A stretch of 64,000 bases of DNA from positions 14,682,381 to 14,746,380 of the forward strand of contig CM057136.1 in the NCBI GenBank assembly GCA_029964075.1, written 5' to 3'. The notes beneath the pieces were generated by a model. The model saw only the letters and a list, made by a program, of their open reading frames with translations. It did no database searches and was not told where the DNA came from. Shown in pieces: positions 1-10,544 of this stretch (positions are counted from its first letter, which is position 1; each line of letters opens with the position of its first letter). Position numbers and translations under genes: made by a program. Source of the stretch: Patiria pectinifera. Taxonomy: Eukaryota; Echinodermata; Asteroidea; Valvatida; Asterinidae.

Positions 1-1045
1 AATACGGAACGATTGAAGACCGTGGCCAGTGGTCATTTAGCGGGACAATAAATCTTACCGTTTGTCTTCGATTGAGGGTCAAGTACCCTCACCCGAAATT
101 TCTCCGATACTCTTACCATGGAGCTATTACAATGAACTCAACGAGCCTGAGATCAAAATAAGTTTTGTTGATACCAGCTGCGTTTTTTTTTAATTACCCA
201 TTGCCCTCTTTTTGCCTTGACAATTTAGGTGGGAAAAGTAATTGTTCTTTGTTTCTTTTCTTTTCTTTTATTTGGTTTTTTTTTCACAGAAAATATCTCG
301 CTTTTCTCAACACTGGCTGAGTATTGGATGACTGATATTGCAGCCTCCGACTCAACCTCTGGAAATATTCGCTGAATGAATTTCCATTTAATTAAATTTA
401 CTAGTAGCAGAATCATAAAAACCTCCAATAACCACAAACGACTAAAAAAAAGCCTGTATCAGTCCATATAAATACCTATTCTGAATACAGTACTTTTAAA
501 CAACTCTGAATACATTACTATTTAGAAGCGAGATAAGTCCACTACACGGGCACAAACATTGAACGCGCATGACTGCTGATATCCCACGAAATATGTTCAA
601 GTAATCAGTGTTCGTGTTTCATGTGAAACAGTCCTATCGAAAAAATGTCATCCATCATCTGGGCAGACCTCCCATAGCGGACAACATTTATTTTAAAAAA
701 ATACCGTTATTACAGAAAGCGGGAAAAAATTTGGATTTTCCCCATAGTTTTGTAAATTATTAAGACAAAAGGGTTTATTACCTATTGTATTGTTTTATAT
801 TTGTAATTTATTTTGTTAGATACCTATAAGTGGTTTTTTAAAATTAAAAACAACGATTTGTTCTAAAGTACTCGTACCCACTAGCACAGTGTTTTGTAAA
901 GCATATAGTTTTGCGTTGTTTGGTTATGTCTGAGTTAAAGCTTCTTTTATTTTTTTAACTATAATATAACTTTGTGCATGAAACGCTGTTGACTTAGTGA
1001 TGGCGAATTAACGTCTTTGGCAGAGATCGGGATGATTGTGTTGGA
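1..1045. other. AT-rich non-coding stretch
   Basis: I see no gene here. The sequence is AT-rich with short homopolymer runs and no open frame with protein-like composition. On the minus strand it lies downstream of the first receptor gene. TTTATT words near 774 and 944 (AATAAA on the minus strand) could serve as its poly(A) signals, but that is weak evidence. Confidence 0.5.
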
Positions 1046-1075
1046 ATCGAACCGCAGACCTCCAGGGTTGCTTGG

Positions 1076-1258
1076 TCATGTTCTTGTCCATTCAGTTCTA
1101 GATAGGAACCAGAACACCCTTCTGTAAAATCTCTGGAATAACGATGACGTATAAGTGAACGGTTTGATAACCGAATTTAGATACATGATTGACCTAGTGA
1201 TGTTCTGTTGGTTGGAATCGAACCGCAGACCCAACAGTCCCGTGTCCCCACTATTCAT
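1076..1258 (-). pseudogene. Truncated tandem copy of the receptor C-terminus
   Basis: The minus strand encodes a TM7-to-tail segment that resembles the end of the intact receptor immediately upstream. It keeps YLNSVI, then KPFTY where the intact copy has NPVIY, then RRVFWFLS against KRVFWCQS. No earlier transmembrane segments precede it. The frame before TM7 comes from a flanking block with the word GGAATCGAACCGCAGAC, which occurs near 1046 and again near 1215. The duplication therefore took in both the receptor tail and its 3' flank. I read it as a relic of a tandem duplication. The changed NPxxY motif and missing TM1-TM6 argue against function. Confidence 0.7.
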
Positions 1259-2421
1259 GTCCGTGCAGTCTCTCTGGTCGCTTTAGATTGGCACCAGAAT
1301 ACCCTCTTGTATTCCCTGCGGTACCTTGGATTCACGAGGACATAAATGACAGGGTTGATAACCGAATTGAGGTAAAGGATAATCCTGGTGATGTTCAGAA
1401 CGATATTCCGCTGGCTTTCGTGGAGAAGGTTCAACCTGGCCACCTGTGCGATATCATAGCTGTATCGAGGTATGAGAAGTAAGAAGTAGGCCATGCCATT
1501 CACGATGACCATCCGGGCGATCAGGTTGTTGCTTTGTATACGCCTGGCAGGCAGGTTGACGGTCTGCTCCTTACACGCCGCTACCTTCCTGCCCTTGATC
1601 GCTCGGATTGTCCCGGCCGACATGAAAATGTTGGACAGCCAAAAGGTGATGAACAAAACCCCGTGGATTGAGAGCGTAGCAATGTCGAGAGAGGCAGTTA
1701 AGGGACAACAAACACCAATTTCCAAGAGGTTGTCTTGGCCTGTAAGCTTATCCTGCCCGTCTATTACGCGGAAGGTAGCGTACCTGCCGTTATTGAGTAC
1801 AGTCAAGAGAGAAACCGCCGCACCTGTGAGCCATATTGTGAAGATCCGCCGTCGAATCCCCTGTTTTCTCTGACACTGTGCGGTGCGGTGTTTCAGCGGC
1901 CAGCAGACGGCGTAGAACTTCTCAAAGTTGAGCAGTGTCACCAGCAACATGGACACCCAGGAGAAGGTCTTCTTCAAGATGGGCACCCAGATGCAGCCAG
2001 CCTTGCCCAACACCGATGTGTCCATCGCGAAGGGGGAGGCGATGAAGTACCAAAGCTTTTCCCCGACTGCTGTGATCAGCAGCGCTAAATCAGCAACGGC
2101 TAGCTGTGATAGGTAGTAGTTGGTGGCATTTCGCATGTAGGGAACACAGACCACAACGATCAGGAAGGACAAGTTGGTAACGAGACCTAAGAAGAGCAGA
2201 GCAGGCATGATGCCGACTATGAGTGCCGTGTCGAAGGCGGAGTACCTCACCAAGTTTTGGTCAGTAACGTTGGCAGTGAGTGTCTCGTTCAACCGTGGAG
2301 TGATAGCCTCACAGGTTTCCCACTGGTGCATCGGTTCACCCATGACGATGACTTGAGTGGTCCAGAACCCACGGTGCCCAAGTGAAGTCTGGCAGGCGTG
2401 CAGTTCTCCGCGTTGTAACAC
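1255..2421 (-). CDS. Single-exon rhodopsin-like (class A) GPCR
   Basis: This intronless gene encodes a 388-residue class A receptor in the plasma membrane. The N-terminal domain of about 64 residues has sequons at N45 and N51. Predicted transmembrane helices lie near 65-93, 102-122, 142-166, 192-212, 246-270, 302-320 and 343-363. TM2 has LAVAD. The TM3 end reads EKF (167-169) where most relatives have D/E-R-Y. TM7 has NPVIY (356-360). Cys143 before TM3 and CC at 238-239 before TM5 can form the usual extracellular disulfide. The tail is short and basic. Met27 is an alternative start, with no clear signal peptide either way. The ligand is unknown. It resembles the second receptor at 7418 but is clearly diverged. 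Single-exon GPCR families expanded by tandem duplication are known from sea urchin and amphioxus, and this fits that pattern. Confidence 0.9.
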   Translation of the reverse strand: MLQRGELHACQTSLGHRGFWTTQVIVMGEPMHQWETCEAITPRLNETLTANVTDQNLVRYSAFDTALIVGIMPALLFLGLVTNLSFLIVVVCVPYMRNATNYYLSQLAVADLALLITAVGEKLWYFIASPFAMDTSVLGKAGCIWVPILKKTFSWVSMLLVTLLNFEKFYAVCWPLKHRTAQCQRKQGIRRRIFTIWLTGAAVSLLTVLNNGRYATFRVIDGQDKLTGQDNLLEIGVCCPLTASLDIATLSIHGVLFITFWLSNIFMSAGTIRAIKGRKVAACKEQTVNLPARRIQSNNLIARMVIVNGMAYFLLLIPRYSYDIAQVARLNLLHESQRNIVLNITRIILYLNSVINPVIYVLVNPRYRREYKRVFWCQSKATRETART

Positions 2422-2499
2422 ACATCCGCACTACGATTTGTCCGGTATCGTCGCTGGTTAGTATTAACCATGACTGAACAATACAGTGCGTTCACGTCT

Positions 2500-3055
2500 C
2501 ACTTATGGTTAAATAAAATTGAAACAGAAAACCATCTATCCGACTTCAGTACTTGAGTTTGCTGCATTTTGTAAAATGAAGCCGTATATTACGACATTAA
2601 TCATTGACATCGTACCGGCCTCATTTACTAATGAAAACTGCTCGTCCGTTTGTCTGACAACGCCGTGAAACACGTCGTGCATTGTCTGCTAGATGATCAG
2701 TCGTGCAATATTCGTGTTTGTGGTTCTACTTGCAATTGGTAGGGAAAAAACGTATGAAGACTAATTGACGGACGTACAATCAGCATGATGTTGTCTCTAC
2801 GTGTTCATTCATTCATGCTCTTGGCATGGTTGAAGTTGATAAGATCATTTGATGACTAAAGTGGAGTCTTGATTTGCACTTTAATAAATTGCTTCTGTGT
2901 TGTCCGAAGCTGGAGAAAAGCACCATGTCAAACTATTATTTAGTATGATGATTAACGGTTTAGAAGCACTAACAAATCCTGTACAACACTTTAAATTCAT
3001 AACGGGAATTTTGTGGGGATGTTCAGCTTCATTTAAAACGTACCACATTATGGAC
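2500..3055. other. Upstream flank of the minus-strand receptor
   Basis: This is the 5' side of the first receptor gene. I find no convincing TATA box or second gene. Short frames here have no protein-like features. Confidence 0.4.
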
Positions 3056-3059
3056 ACAT

Positions 3060-3268
3060 AATTCGCTCTTTGCACGCTCCGCCATAAGCATGCAGAGCCT
3101 CGATCTGGCAACTTTACACAATGAATAAAGCCGGTTCAGTGATTCCCGGGTATACACGGGTATCACTGAACCCCGACACGGGAATCGCTGGACCGGCAAC
3201 ATCTATTGTGCAAAGTTGCCCGATCGAGGCTCTGCATGCTTATGGCGGAAGCGTGAAAAGAGCGAATT
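3060..3268. repeat. Near-perfect long hairpin (about 90 bp arms)
   Basis: The left arm (3060-3148) is the reverse complement of the right arm (3179-3268) with only a handful of mismatches, around a 30 bp loop. Matching cores include GCATGCAGAGCCTCGATC on the left and its complement on the right. Sequence identity stops sharply at both outer ends. This is what a young foldback MITE or a recent inverted duplication looks like. Transcribed, it would form a very stable stem. No coding content is evident. Confidence 0.85.
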
Positions 3269-3269
3269 G

Positions 3270-5445
3270 AGCAAGTTTCTATTAAACTTGGGTGTAAGTA
3301 AGCTGCCTGAGGGCGCTGCGTATATACCGTCATCCAAGGCCAAGCCGGCAGAATAGACCTTTCTGCGCTTGGTTGGCAAACTGCATTTTTGCCAACCACG
3401 GCCTGCAAAACTATGGAAGGTCCAACACTGCAAAAATGAAGAAGAGTCATTACAAATCACCAAAATATTATTTATACTTGAAAATACAACATTTTCATCA
3501 AAACTACATAATAATTCCTATGTGTTGATGGCGTTATGAGGACTTTTAATGTTTACAAACAAAAGAAAGGCCTATAAATGTCTAAATGTTGGCAAGTGCC
3601 GAAGGTGAATAGCGCCCCCAAGAGTATACCGCTGCCTTGGTTTCAACTTAGAATAATGTAGTTTGGCGTGGCAGGATGATTTTGATGAAAAGCATGGGTA
3701 TATAAATCTAATTTTAATTATTTACAAAAGTAACACGCCCATAAATAATTACAGTTGAATTGAACTTCAACTGCAATACATCAATATTTTCAGAACATTA
3801 ACAGTCCACTCCACATTATTGATCGCGGGTACGTGTTTAAACGAGTCATTTCACTGCGTCCACTTTTAATATTTATATTTCATAAAGCACAGTTAATCAT
3901 TTCCACCGAACAATCGATCATTATTCCATTCATTACTCAAAAGTGCATCTGACTCGTAAAATAATGCAATATGCAGACATTTGTGTTGATCAGTAAAAAG
4001 CTGAAAGCATTAAAAACAGTCATTATAGGAAAGAGTTATGATGTACAGCCTAAGGTTTAGGCGGTAATGTCTGATGCACTTTGGTTTGCCCTTGCCCTAT
4101 GTTCATTTAATCATTTACATGTACATCACTCTCTAAAACACTTACCCTGAAAACTGCAGTGGTAAACGGTGTATCAAAACAACATGAACATGCTGGATTT
4201 GATCTTTTGGAAATCCGCAAGCACACAGTGTCATGCATGTTCTTCCTTAGGAGCATCAAATCCTGTGATATGAGTTCAAAATGGTGTTGATTTGTGTTTC
4301 GTTCGAGTATAAAAAGGTTTAAGGGATAACAGAATAAGAAAATCGAAGCTGGAGTATAGACGAAGCCAACGTTTAGCACATGACCAAAACCTATGGCGAC
4401 TGGGCTATAGATTGAATGCATTCGGCAGCCATCTTGGAGGTGTGTCCTGTTATGTTAATTTATGAATAATTCATGAGGTGTGTACAAGCATATACCCAAA
4501 ATATGGCCGCAGTGCAAACGATCTATTGGAAACCCTTGATCTCTTGCGTCTGCCACGTCTCCTTCGCTTGGCATTTGGCCCGAAGGGTTCGTATCTCGGC
4601 AACCGAATGTTGCAGCCAAAGACCCGTTCAAGAATGACATTATAAGCACAATGTGAAGTATTTCCGCCGCATTTGCAGTTTGAGAGAGATGGCTAATAAG
4701 ATTAATGCTTTGCCGTTGTTAATTAATGTTCTATTTTATAAAGAGCTGAATAGTTGTGTCCTTGCGACAACACTAATAACAGCAAACTAAAAGTACTGTT
4801 ACAGAAAAACTCAAACAATTTGAACAATAAGGAAAATGGTACTCGAATCATCTATAAAATCTGTTACCAATATAAAATCTTAGACTATTTTTTCATACAC
4901 GCATTACCTGATATCATCAGTTTCGAATTAAAGTTTTAAGAGTAAATTTCATGTGTATACAAAGAATAAACTGTGAGCAAAAGTAATCAACAGGCCGCGT
5001 TGCTCCAGTAAAGGTACAGCTTTGATTTTACACTCTAACATTTCTTGGTAAATTCTAAGATGTTCGACCCGTTCACCTCACGGTGCGGCCGGTGAATAGC
5101 ATTACGTCTTGACGCCTTTTGTACCCAAAGCGCGCGTAATTGGATTGACTTCGGTTGTGTTAACCTTTAATGCCGATCTCCCTCCGTACAAAATATTATA
5201 TTGTGATTGATTACCACTCAATAATTGCATTTTCGTGCATTAAATTTGGTTGGCAAACAAGGATTCAGCGCCTTTTTGGCGTCGGCTTTGTGTGTGTGTG
5301 CCTTTAATTTCCCTTTGAAGCTGTTAATATTTTTGGATGGTGCACTTTGAGGGAGCTGATGGACAAATCTTCTACTGGTTGCTTTTTAGACGTAGTTAAC
5401 GTGGAGTTTAGATCACCGGGTTCTGTTAAATATTGTTTGATATCG
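3270..5445. other. Intergenic, no gene seen
   Basis: AT-rich spacer between the divergent receptors. The only notable word is GGCAGCCATCTTGGAGG near 4421, which matches the reverse of a YY1-type AAGATGGCTGCC site. Open frames are short and not protein-like. Confidence 0.4.
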
Positions 5446-5447
5446 GT

Positions 5448-6091
5448 GTTTATGATAGTACAAAAAAGTGTCCGTTTGACTGTTTTTAAAATAACTACAA
5501 AACCATGAGGTCAATTTCAAATTGTTTTGATTGTTCAGGTACTCGTAGGGCTTAGCCTCAACCCCTATGAGTTTCATTTAATTTCAGTCACGCATCACTG
5601 CACAATTGTCAATTTAGCACAACAACATTTTTGGACACTGTGACCAAGTTCTAGCCTTAATCTATTTCAGTGCTAATTTATGTAAGCTGTATAAAACCTT
5701 CACGTTGAGAAAAAAAGGCTGATGTGATTTGAGATTTGAATCATTTGCCCTTGAGCATTAAATTGATGTCTTGCCATGATGACTGATATAGCCAGCAAAT
5801 TCCAATTCCAACTGCAGCCCTTTTTCACAACATGAGGGATTTTACGCAGCTTACTTAACACAGTACTGAAACTGAATAAGGCAAGGAACTTGGTCACAGT
5901 GTCCAAAAATGTTGTGATCAATTGACAATGATATTGTGTAGTGATGCGTGCCTGAAATTAAGTGAAAGTTATAGGGGTTAAGGCCTAGGCTTAGGAGTAT
6001 CTGCACAACCAAACATTTTTCAAAATTGACGTCATGGTTTAGTAGTTATTTTAAAAATGGTCAGACGGACACTTTTTGACATTATATAAAC
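5448..6091. mobile_element. Foldback element with about 200 bp inverted arms
   Basis: The left arm (5448-5652) and right arm (5886-6091) are inverted copies of each other, separated by about 233 bp. Paired landmarks are AAAAAGTGTCCGT at the outer ends, CACGCATCAC against GTGATGCGTG midway, and GGACACTGTGACCAAGTTC against its complement at the inner ends. Divergence of perhaps 15-20% suggests age. No transposase frame lies between the arms, so if mobile it is non-autonomous. The superfamily is not clear. Confidence 0.8.
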
Positions 6092-6148
6092 CCGAACTGT
6101 ATGAAGGTTTGAGCCAATTCGTTGCTGAACATGAAGTCTCTAACCAAT

Positions 6149-6575
6149 CAATATTCAAATATTCAAATATTAATCAGTATGAGTATCTTGCACTGGTGTA
6201 GGTATAACCAGTGCAAGAAACTCGATATTCACCACGTGACAAGGAACTTAATATTCATCAATATTTGAATTCTAGTCTATGGGGAGTTTTCTGAGTGGTA
6301 GATCTAATGACAGCGAGATAGTAGTAATACCACGTGACAGGGAATCGTTAATATTCATCAATATTAAGTTTACATACTACGAAAAGCTCCCTAGGACTGG
6401 TAGATTTAATGATGGGATAAGACGTAGTCTTATACCACGTGACGCGGAATAATTGATATTCATTAATATTTTAATATTAATCAGCAGATGATATCTTCAA
6501 CTGGCTGGTAGGCCCAACCATCGTAAGCGGTGGTCTTATCACGTGACGAGATTATCATAACAATCATTGATATTC
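6149..6575. repeat. Tandem array of four ~100 bp units, each with a CACGTGAC box
   Basis: CACGTGAC occurs at 6233, 6331, 6436 and 6540, with steps of 98, 105 and 104 bp. Upstream of most boxes is CTGGTAGA or a variant. Downstream, after about 8-15 bp, comes ATATTCATCAATATT or a variant. CACGTG is the palindromic core of bHLH-ZIP sites (USF, MITF/TFE, MYC-type), and the last copy, TCACGTGA, is the strongest form. The array lies about 0.85 kb upstream of the plus-strand receptor and could regulate it. It could equally be a small satellite. Confidence 0.8.
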
Positions 6576-6599
6576 AGACAGATAATCGGAAATATATTG

Positions 6600-7417
6600 C
6601 TTGCACTCCAACTCCGTTTTGGCACTTTCCCTTCAAAGCAACGACATGATGGATGAGAACGCTCATCAGCTTAAATTTGGAGGTTGGTCGCATTTAAGGA
6701 AAAAAAAGCGCGTTTGATGGCATTCCAGCGCCGCTGCCCACGGGCATAAAAGTACGCCATTCGCCCATCACCGACTGGAGTTAGTCTCAGAAGCTTGGCC
6801 GTCACGCGCGCAAATTTCTCCGCTACCAAGGAGCGGTCTGTAATCACCCGTAGCCGCGTTCAAAGTACAGCATCTATCAGGCTGGAGTTATCTCGCCGTA
6901 CACGGCGTCTCCTCAATTGAACGACCTACGGATCAATCATTGACCATTAATTGAATTAGTCCGGTTGCTGGTATAACACAAAGTCCTGTACGCGGCAATT
7001 TCTCTCGTCGGATGATGCGCCGTGAGCTGACGGGAGGACACGGTGAAGGAAGCAGGAGTTTCCACCGGTGGAGTTTGTAATAGTGCGTCAGCGCCTTTTG
7101 TGGTATCTCCTTCATCAGAACGGATCGCCGTAGTGCTTTGTGGGATTGTGGTGTTGTTCATCTACGCCAGATAAAAAAGTGGTCGCCTCGAGTTGTCAGA
7201 ATGGGTGTGGATACTTAAAGACGCCCGTGATATGTTTTTTTTGTGGTTGGTACAATGATCGTTTAATAATCTCGTTCAGTACTGGATAGTGAATTCATTT
7301 TGAGGGATGTTTGTGAACCAACTTAACTGGCAAAATCCTCTAGTCCGACTCCTTCGCGGAAAATGAAATACCAGTCCGTGTTGTGAAATTCACGGCTCTA
7401 ATGGAGAGTGTAAAACA
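6600..7417 (+). promoter_or_regulatory. Probable 5' region of the plus-strand receptor
   Basis: This stretch is richer in GC than its surroundings and has no convincing coding frame. It runs up to the receptor start, which sits in an acceptable context (AACA before ATG). I cannot place a transcription start. A splice junction in the 5' UTR cannot be excluded. Confidence 0.3.
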
Positions 7418-8620
7418 ATGCAGAGCCCGTCTTGGATTATCTTAATCACTCAAATGATGTTCTTGGGTCCAAATACTTCAAACGCTGTCTTTCAGAACTA
7501 TTTCGCGAACAGTAGTGACGGCAGAATGGAGACACCAATGTGTAACGATGGTAACACATTAAACTTCTCCGCTGGGGAGGACGGTCAGCCCAACGCGCTG
7601 ATCTACAACACCTTCGACAGAGTTGTCATCGTCTGCGTTCTACCTGTCATTGTCGCTTTGGGATTGTTCACCAATGTGTCGTTCCTCTTTGTCGTCGCCC
7701 GTGTGCCTCGCATGAGGACGGTGACAAACCTGTACCTTGTCCAACTTGCCGCGTCTGATCTCTTGTTCCTGGTTCTCACCGAGATCCAGAAATTGGTCTA
7801 CTACAGTGCCTCCCCGCTGACAATGGACATGAGCGTCGCGGGTTACGCAGGCAGCGTTGCCCTGTACATTGTCGTCCAGTTAGTCCACACGGAGACCATG
7901 ATTCTTGTGTCGGTTGTAGCACTGGAGAAGTACTTCGCCATCTTCAAACCTCTTCATTTTCGTGCGCACTGGAGTCAGGGGAATCGTAGCCGGGCGGTCA
8001 AGATGAGTATAGGCACTTGGATCTTGGCGGCTGTGGTAGTCATTACAGTCGGACCTTGGGTAAGTGACTTTCGTCTGACCTGTATCGTATGGCCCGAATA
8101 CGCGGAGTTCGACGGCATCCCGGATCGCATGTACACCTTGAAGGTCATCTCTGAGGTAGTGACGACTTATGAGTTGGTCACAGTACACCAGAGGGATTCG
8201 CTGTGGTACACCATCACTTTCGTCATCATCGCCTCGGCCAACTCAGTCCTGTTCGTCCGGATCGTCCGCGCCCTGAATCTGCGCGTCATGCCCATCGGAC
8301 CACAGAACGCCGTGCTTGAAGCGCGTATCACGCGGACGCGCAACCAGGTCGCCTGGATGCTGGTCGTCAACGGAGTCATCTTCTTCGTCTTGATGGCTCC
8401 TAGGAAGTTCTACGACCTGGCCAGGACCATATCCATGAATACTGGTCATGACTTGCTAGGCTACCGCCCACGGTCGTACATCTTGAACGCGTTTAGCATC
8501 TTGACGTATCTAAACTCCGCAGTGAACCCCATGGTCTACAGTGTCGTCAGTCTTCGGTACCGACGGGCCTTCCGGAGAGCATTTACTTTCCAACAGAGGA
8601 AAACAACCTTTCTTAACTGA
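7418..8620 (+). CDS. Single-exon rhodopsin-like (class A) GPCR
   Basis: This intronless gene encodes 400 residues. An extracellular N-terminus of about 68 residues carries sequons at N19, N31 and N49, and a hydrophobic start (WIILITQMMFL) that may act as a signal peptide. Predicted helices are near 69-95, 104-124, 142-169, 196-216, 262-284, 308-328 and 352-377. TM2 has LAASD, TM3 ends in EKY (170-172) in place of DRY, and TM7 has NPMVY (370-374). The usual Cys at the top of TM3 is absent: GYAGS replaces GKAGC of the neighbouring receptor. A lone Cys (222) remains in the second extracellular loop. TM6 has VLMAPRKFYDL, echoed by LLLIPRYSYDI in the first receptor, so the two share ancestry. It is transcribed away from that gene. 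The ligand is unknown. Confidence 0.92.
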   Translation: MQSPSWIILITQMMFLGPNTSNAVFQNYFANSSDGRMETPMCNDGNTLNFSAGEDGQPNALIYNTFDRVVIVCVLPVIVALGLFTNVSFLFVVARVPRMRTVTNLYLVQLAASDLLFLVLTEIQKLVYYSASPLTMDMSVAGYAGSVALYIVVQLVHTETMILVSVVALEKYFAIFKPLHFRAHWSQGNRSRAVKMSIGTWILAAVVVITVGPWVSDFRLTCIVWPEYAEFDGIPDRMYTLKVISEVVTTYELVTVHQRDSLWYTITFVIIASANSVLFVRIVRALNLRVMPIGPQNAVLEARITRTRNQVAWMLVVNGVIFFVLMAPRKFYDLARTISMNTGHDLLGYRPRSYILNAFSILTYLNSAVNPMVYSVVSLRYRRAFRRAFTFQQRKTTFLN

Positions 8621-9500
8621 ACTTAAAACCGACAGTTGTGTGTTGTTAATTCTTTGTGTAATGTTTGTATCTTATCTTTTTTAATCGTGTAATACAACAA
8701 CAAAAAACAAGTGAACTTTTAATTTGTCAATATATTTCCGGAAAGATGTTTTTTTCGTAACATATGTTTACTGAGAAAGTGTTTACTGAGAAATTGTATA
8801 GCTCCATACTCTCCTTATAACATTGTTGTGGAGTGAAATTGAGCTGAGAGTAATCTTCTCTTTCTTCGCGGATGGTAAATTGCCGTTAGCCGGCAAATGG
8901 CACACCGCTGATGGCCCGTATTACACTCCTCGTTAACGTTGTGCACGCACGTTTGGTTTACATACCTAGTGTGGACATTGTTTTGTTTTCGTGTAGTTAA
9001 GAAAAAACAGTGAAAAAACTCCTTTTTTTTCTCAAACTGTGAAAACTCTTTTAATCCAAATTTGTTTCTATGATTCCATTTAGTGTTTCTTTTCATTTTG
9101 CCACAGATTAGTCTAACACAAAAATGCCTTTCAACGTGTTTTTCAGAGAGGGGAAAACCTTGTGTGGACGTGGGCAAGTCCACACAACGTCGCTGCTACC
9201 TGGTTTGTATAAATTATGTGGACATCATTAATTGTTCGGAAGTCCACACAGTGAATGTAATGCTTGTCCAATTTTGTTAGCCCCATAGCTCGGGTAAACC
9301 TACCAGACCTATGGGAATCAACCTAAATTACCTGTGAAACATAGTTTAGCATGTCCTATCTCTTCAGCGTTAGTTTGCATTGTGCTCTGGTCAAAATTAG
9401 GTGTTATTATTGTGGTGTTTTTCATGATTGGACAATGTCGGCTTTTGAGATTGAAAAAAGGGAAATTCGGTTGTGACTACTTCAAGACAACATAAGTGTA
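8621..9500. other. 3' flank of receptor up to assembly gap
   Basis: No gene is recognised. Several short words derived from GTCCACAC recur near 9170-9250 (for example GTGGACGTGGGCAAGTCCACAC), a minor local repeat. The stretch ends at the first run of N. Confidence 0.4.
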
Positions 9501-10000
9501 NNNNNNNNNNNNNNNNNNNNNNNNNNNNNNNNNNNNNNNNNNNNNNNNNNNNNNNNNNNNNNNNNNNNNNNNNNNNNNNNNNNNNNNNNNNNNNNNNNNN
9601 NNNNNNNNNNNNNNNNNNNNNNNNNNNNNNNNNNNNNNNNNNNNNNNNNNNNNNNNNNNNNNNNNNNNNNNNNNNNNNNNNNNNNNNNNNNNNNNNNNNN
9701 NNNNNNNNNNNNNNNNNNNNNNNNNNNNNNNNNNNNNNNNNNNNNNNNNNNNNNNNNNNNNNNNNNNNNNNNNNNNNNNNNNNNNNNNNNNNNNNNNNNN
9801 NNNNNNNNNNNNNNNNNNNNNNNNNNNNNNNNNNNNNNNNNNNNNNNNNNNNNNNNNNNNNNNNNNNNNNNNNNNNNNNNNNNNNNNNNNNNNNNNNNNN
9901 NNNNNNNNNNNNNNNNNNNNNNNNNNNNNNNNNNNNNNNNNNNNNNNNNNNNNNNNNNNNNNNNNNNNNNNNNNNNNNNNNNNNNNNNNNNNNNNNNNNN
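9501..10000. other. Assembly gap (500 N)
   Basis: Exactly 500 undetermined bases, so the length is a placeholder. The first exons of the LAPTM4-type gene that follows (N-terminus and first membrane helix) probably lie in or around this gap. Confidence 0.98.
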
Positions 10001-10544
10001 GGGGAATTGTAAGGTCAGAGAATCAGTCAAGCAGGCTTGTACCCCTTCACAGGTGTGTAATCAATTGCAAAGACTTCTTGCAGTTTTTGCAGCAAAGAAG
10101 TTGCAAGCAGTTTTTGAAAAAAGGCAGTTTTCTCCAACGCTGGTCGGCCGACCAACGTTGGAAAAATACAGTTTTTCTTGAAAATGTCAGCACACCAGGA
10201 GCCACAATTTTACAAGATGCTTTAGACTGTCATTCCCTAACAATCCAGTGAGGTATTTTGTGATAATTTGATCATTTCGTTTTGTGATGTTTGCAAATGT
10301 TGTATCTTCCCTTTAATGGGGGGGCCTCCATTGTATAGTGATTGTGTGTCCAGAATGGTCCTTAGCCTACAGTCACGGGTAGGGTTATGTTTTGCTCATA
10401 CCAATCGCCCTCATCCAAGATCACTCGTAAAAACTAATCTCACAAAATATTGTGGGAAGCTGATGGATACCATACATGTAAATTTTATGCATATGCAAAG
10501 ACTTTTGATAGAAAATTTAACAATTTTTGCTTTGACACCAACAG

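Noticed and set aside
9473..10251. Long open frames through the first gap
   Set aside because: They are made of undetermined bases and are artefacts of the N run.
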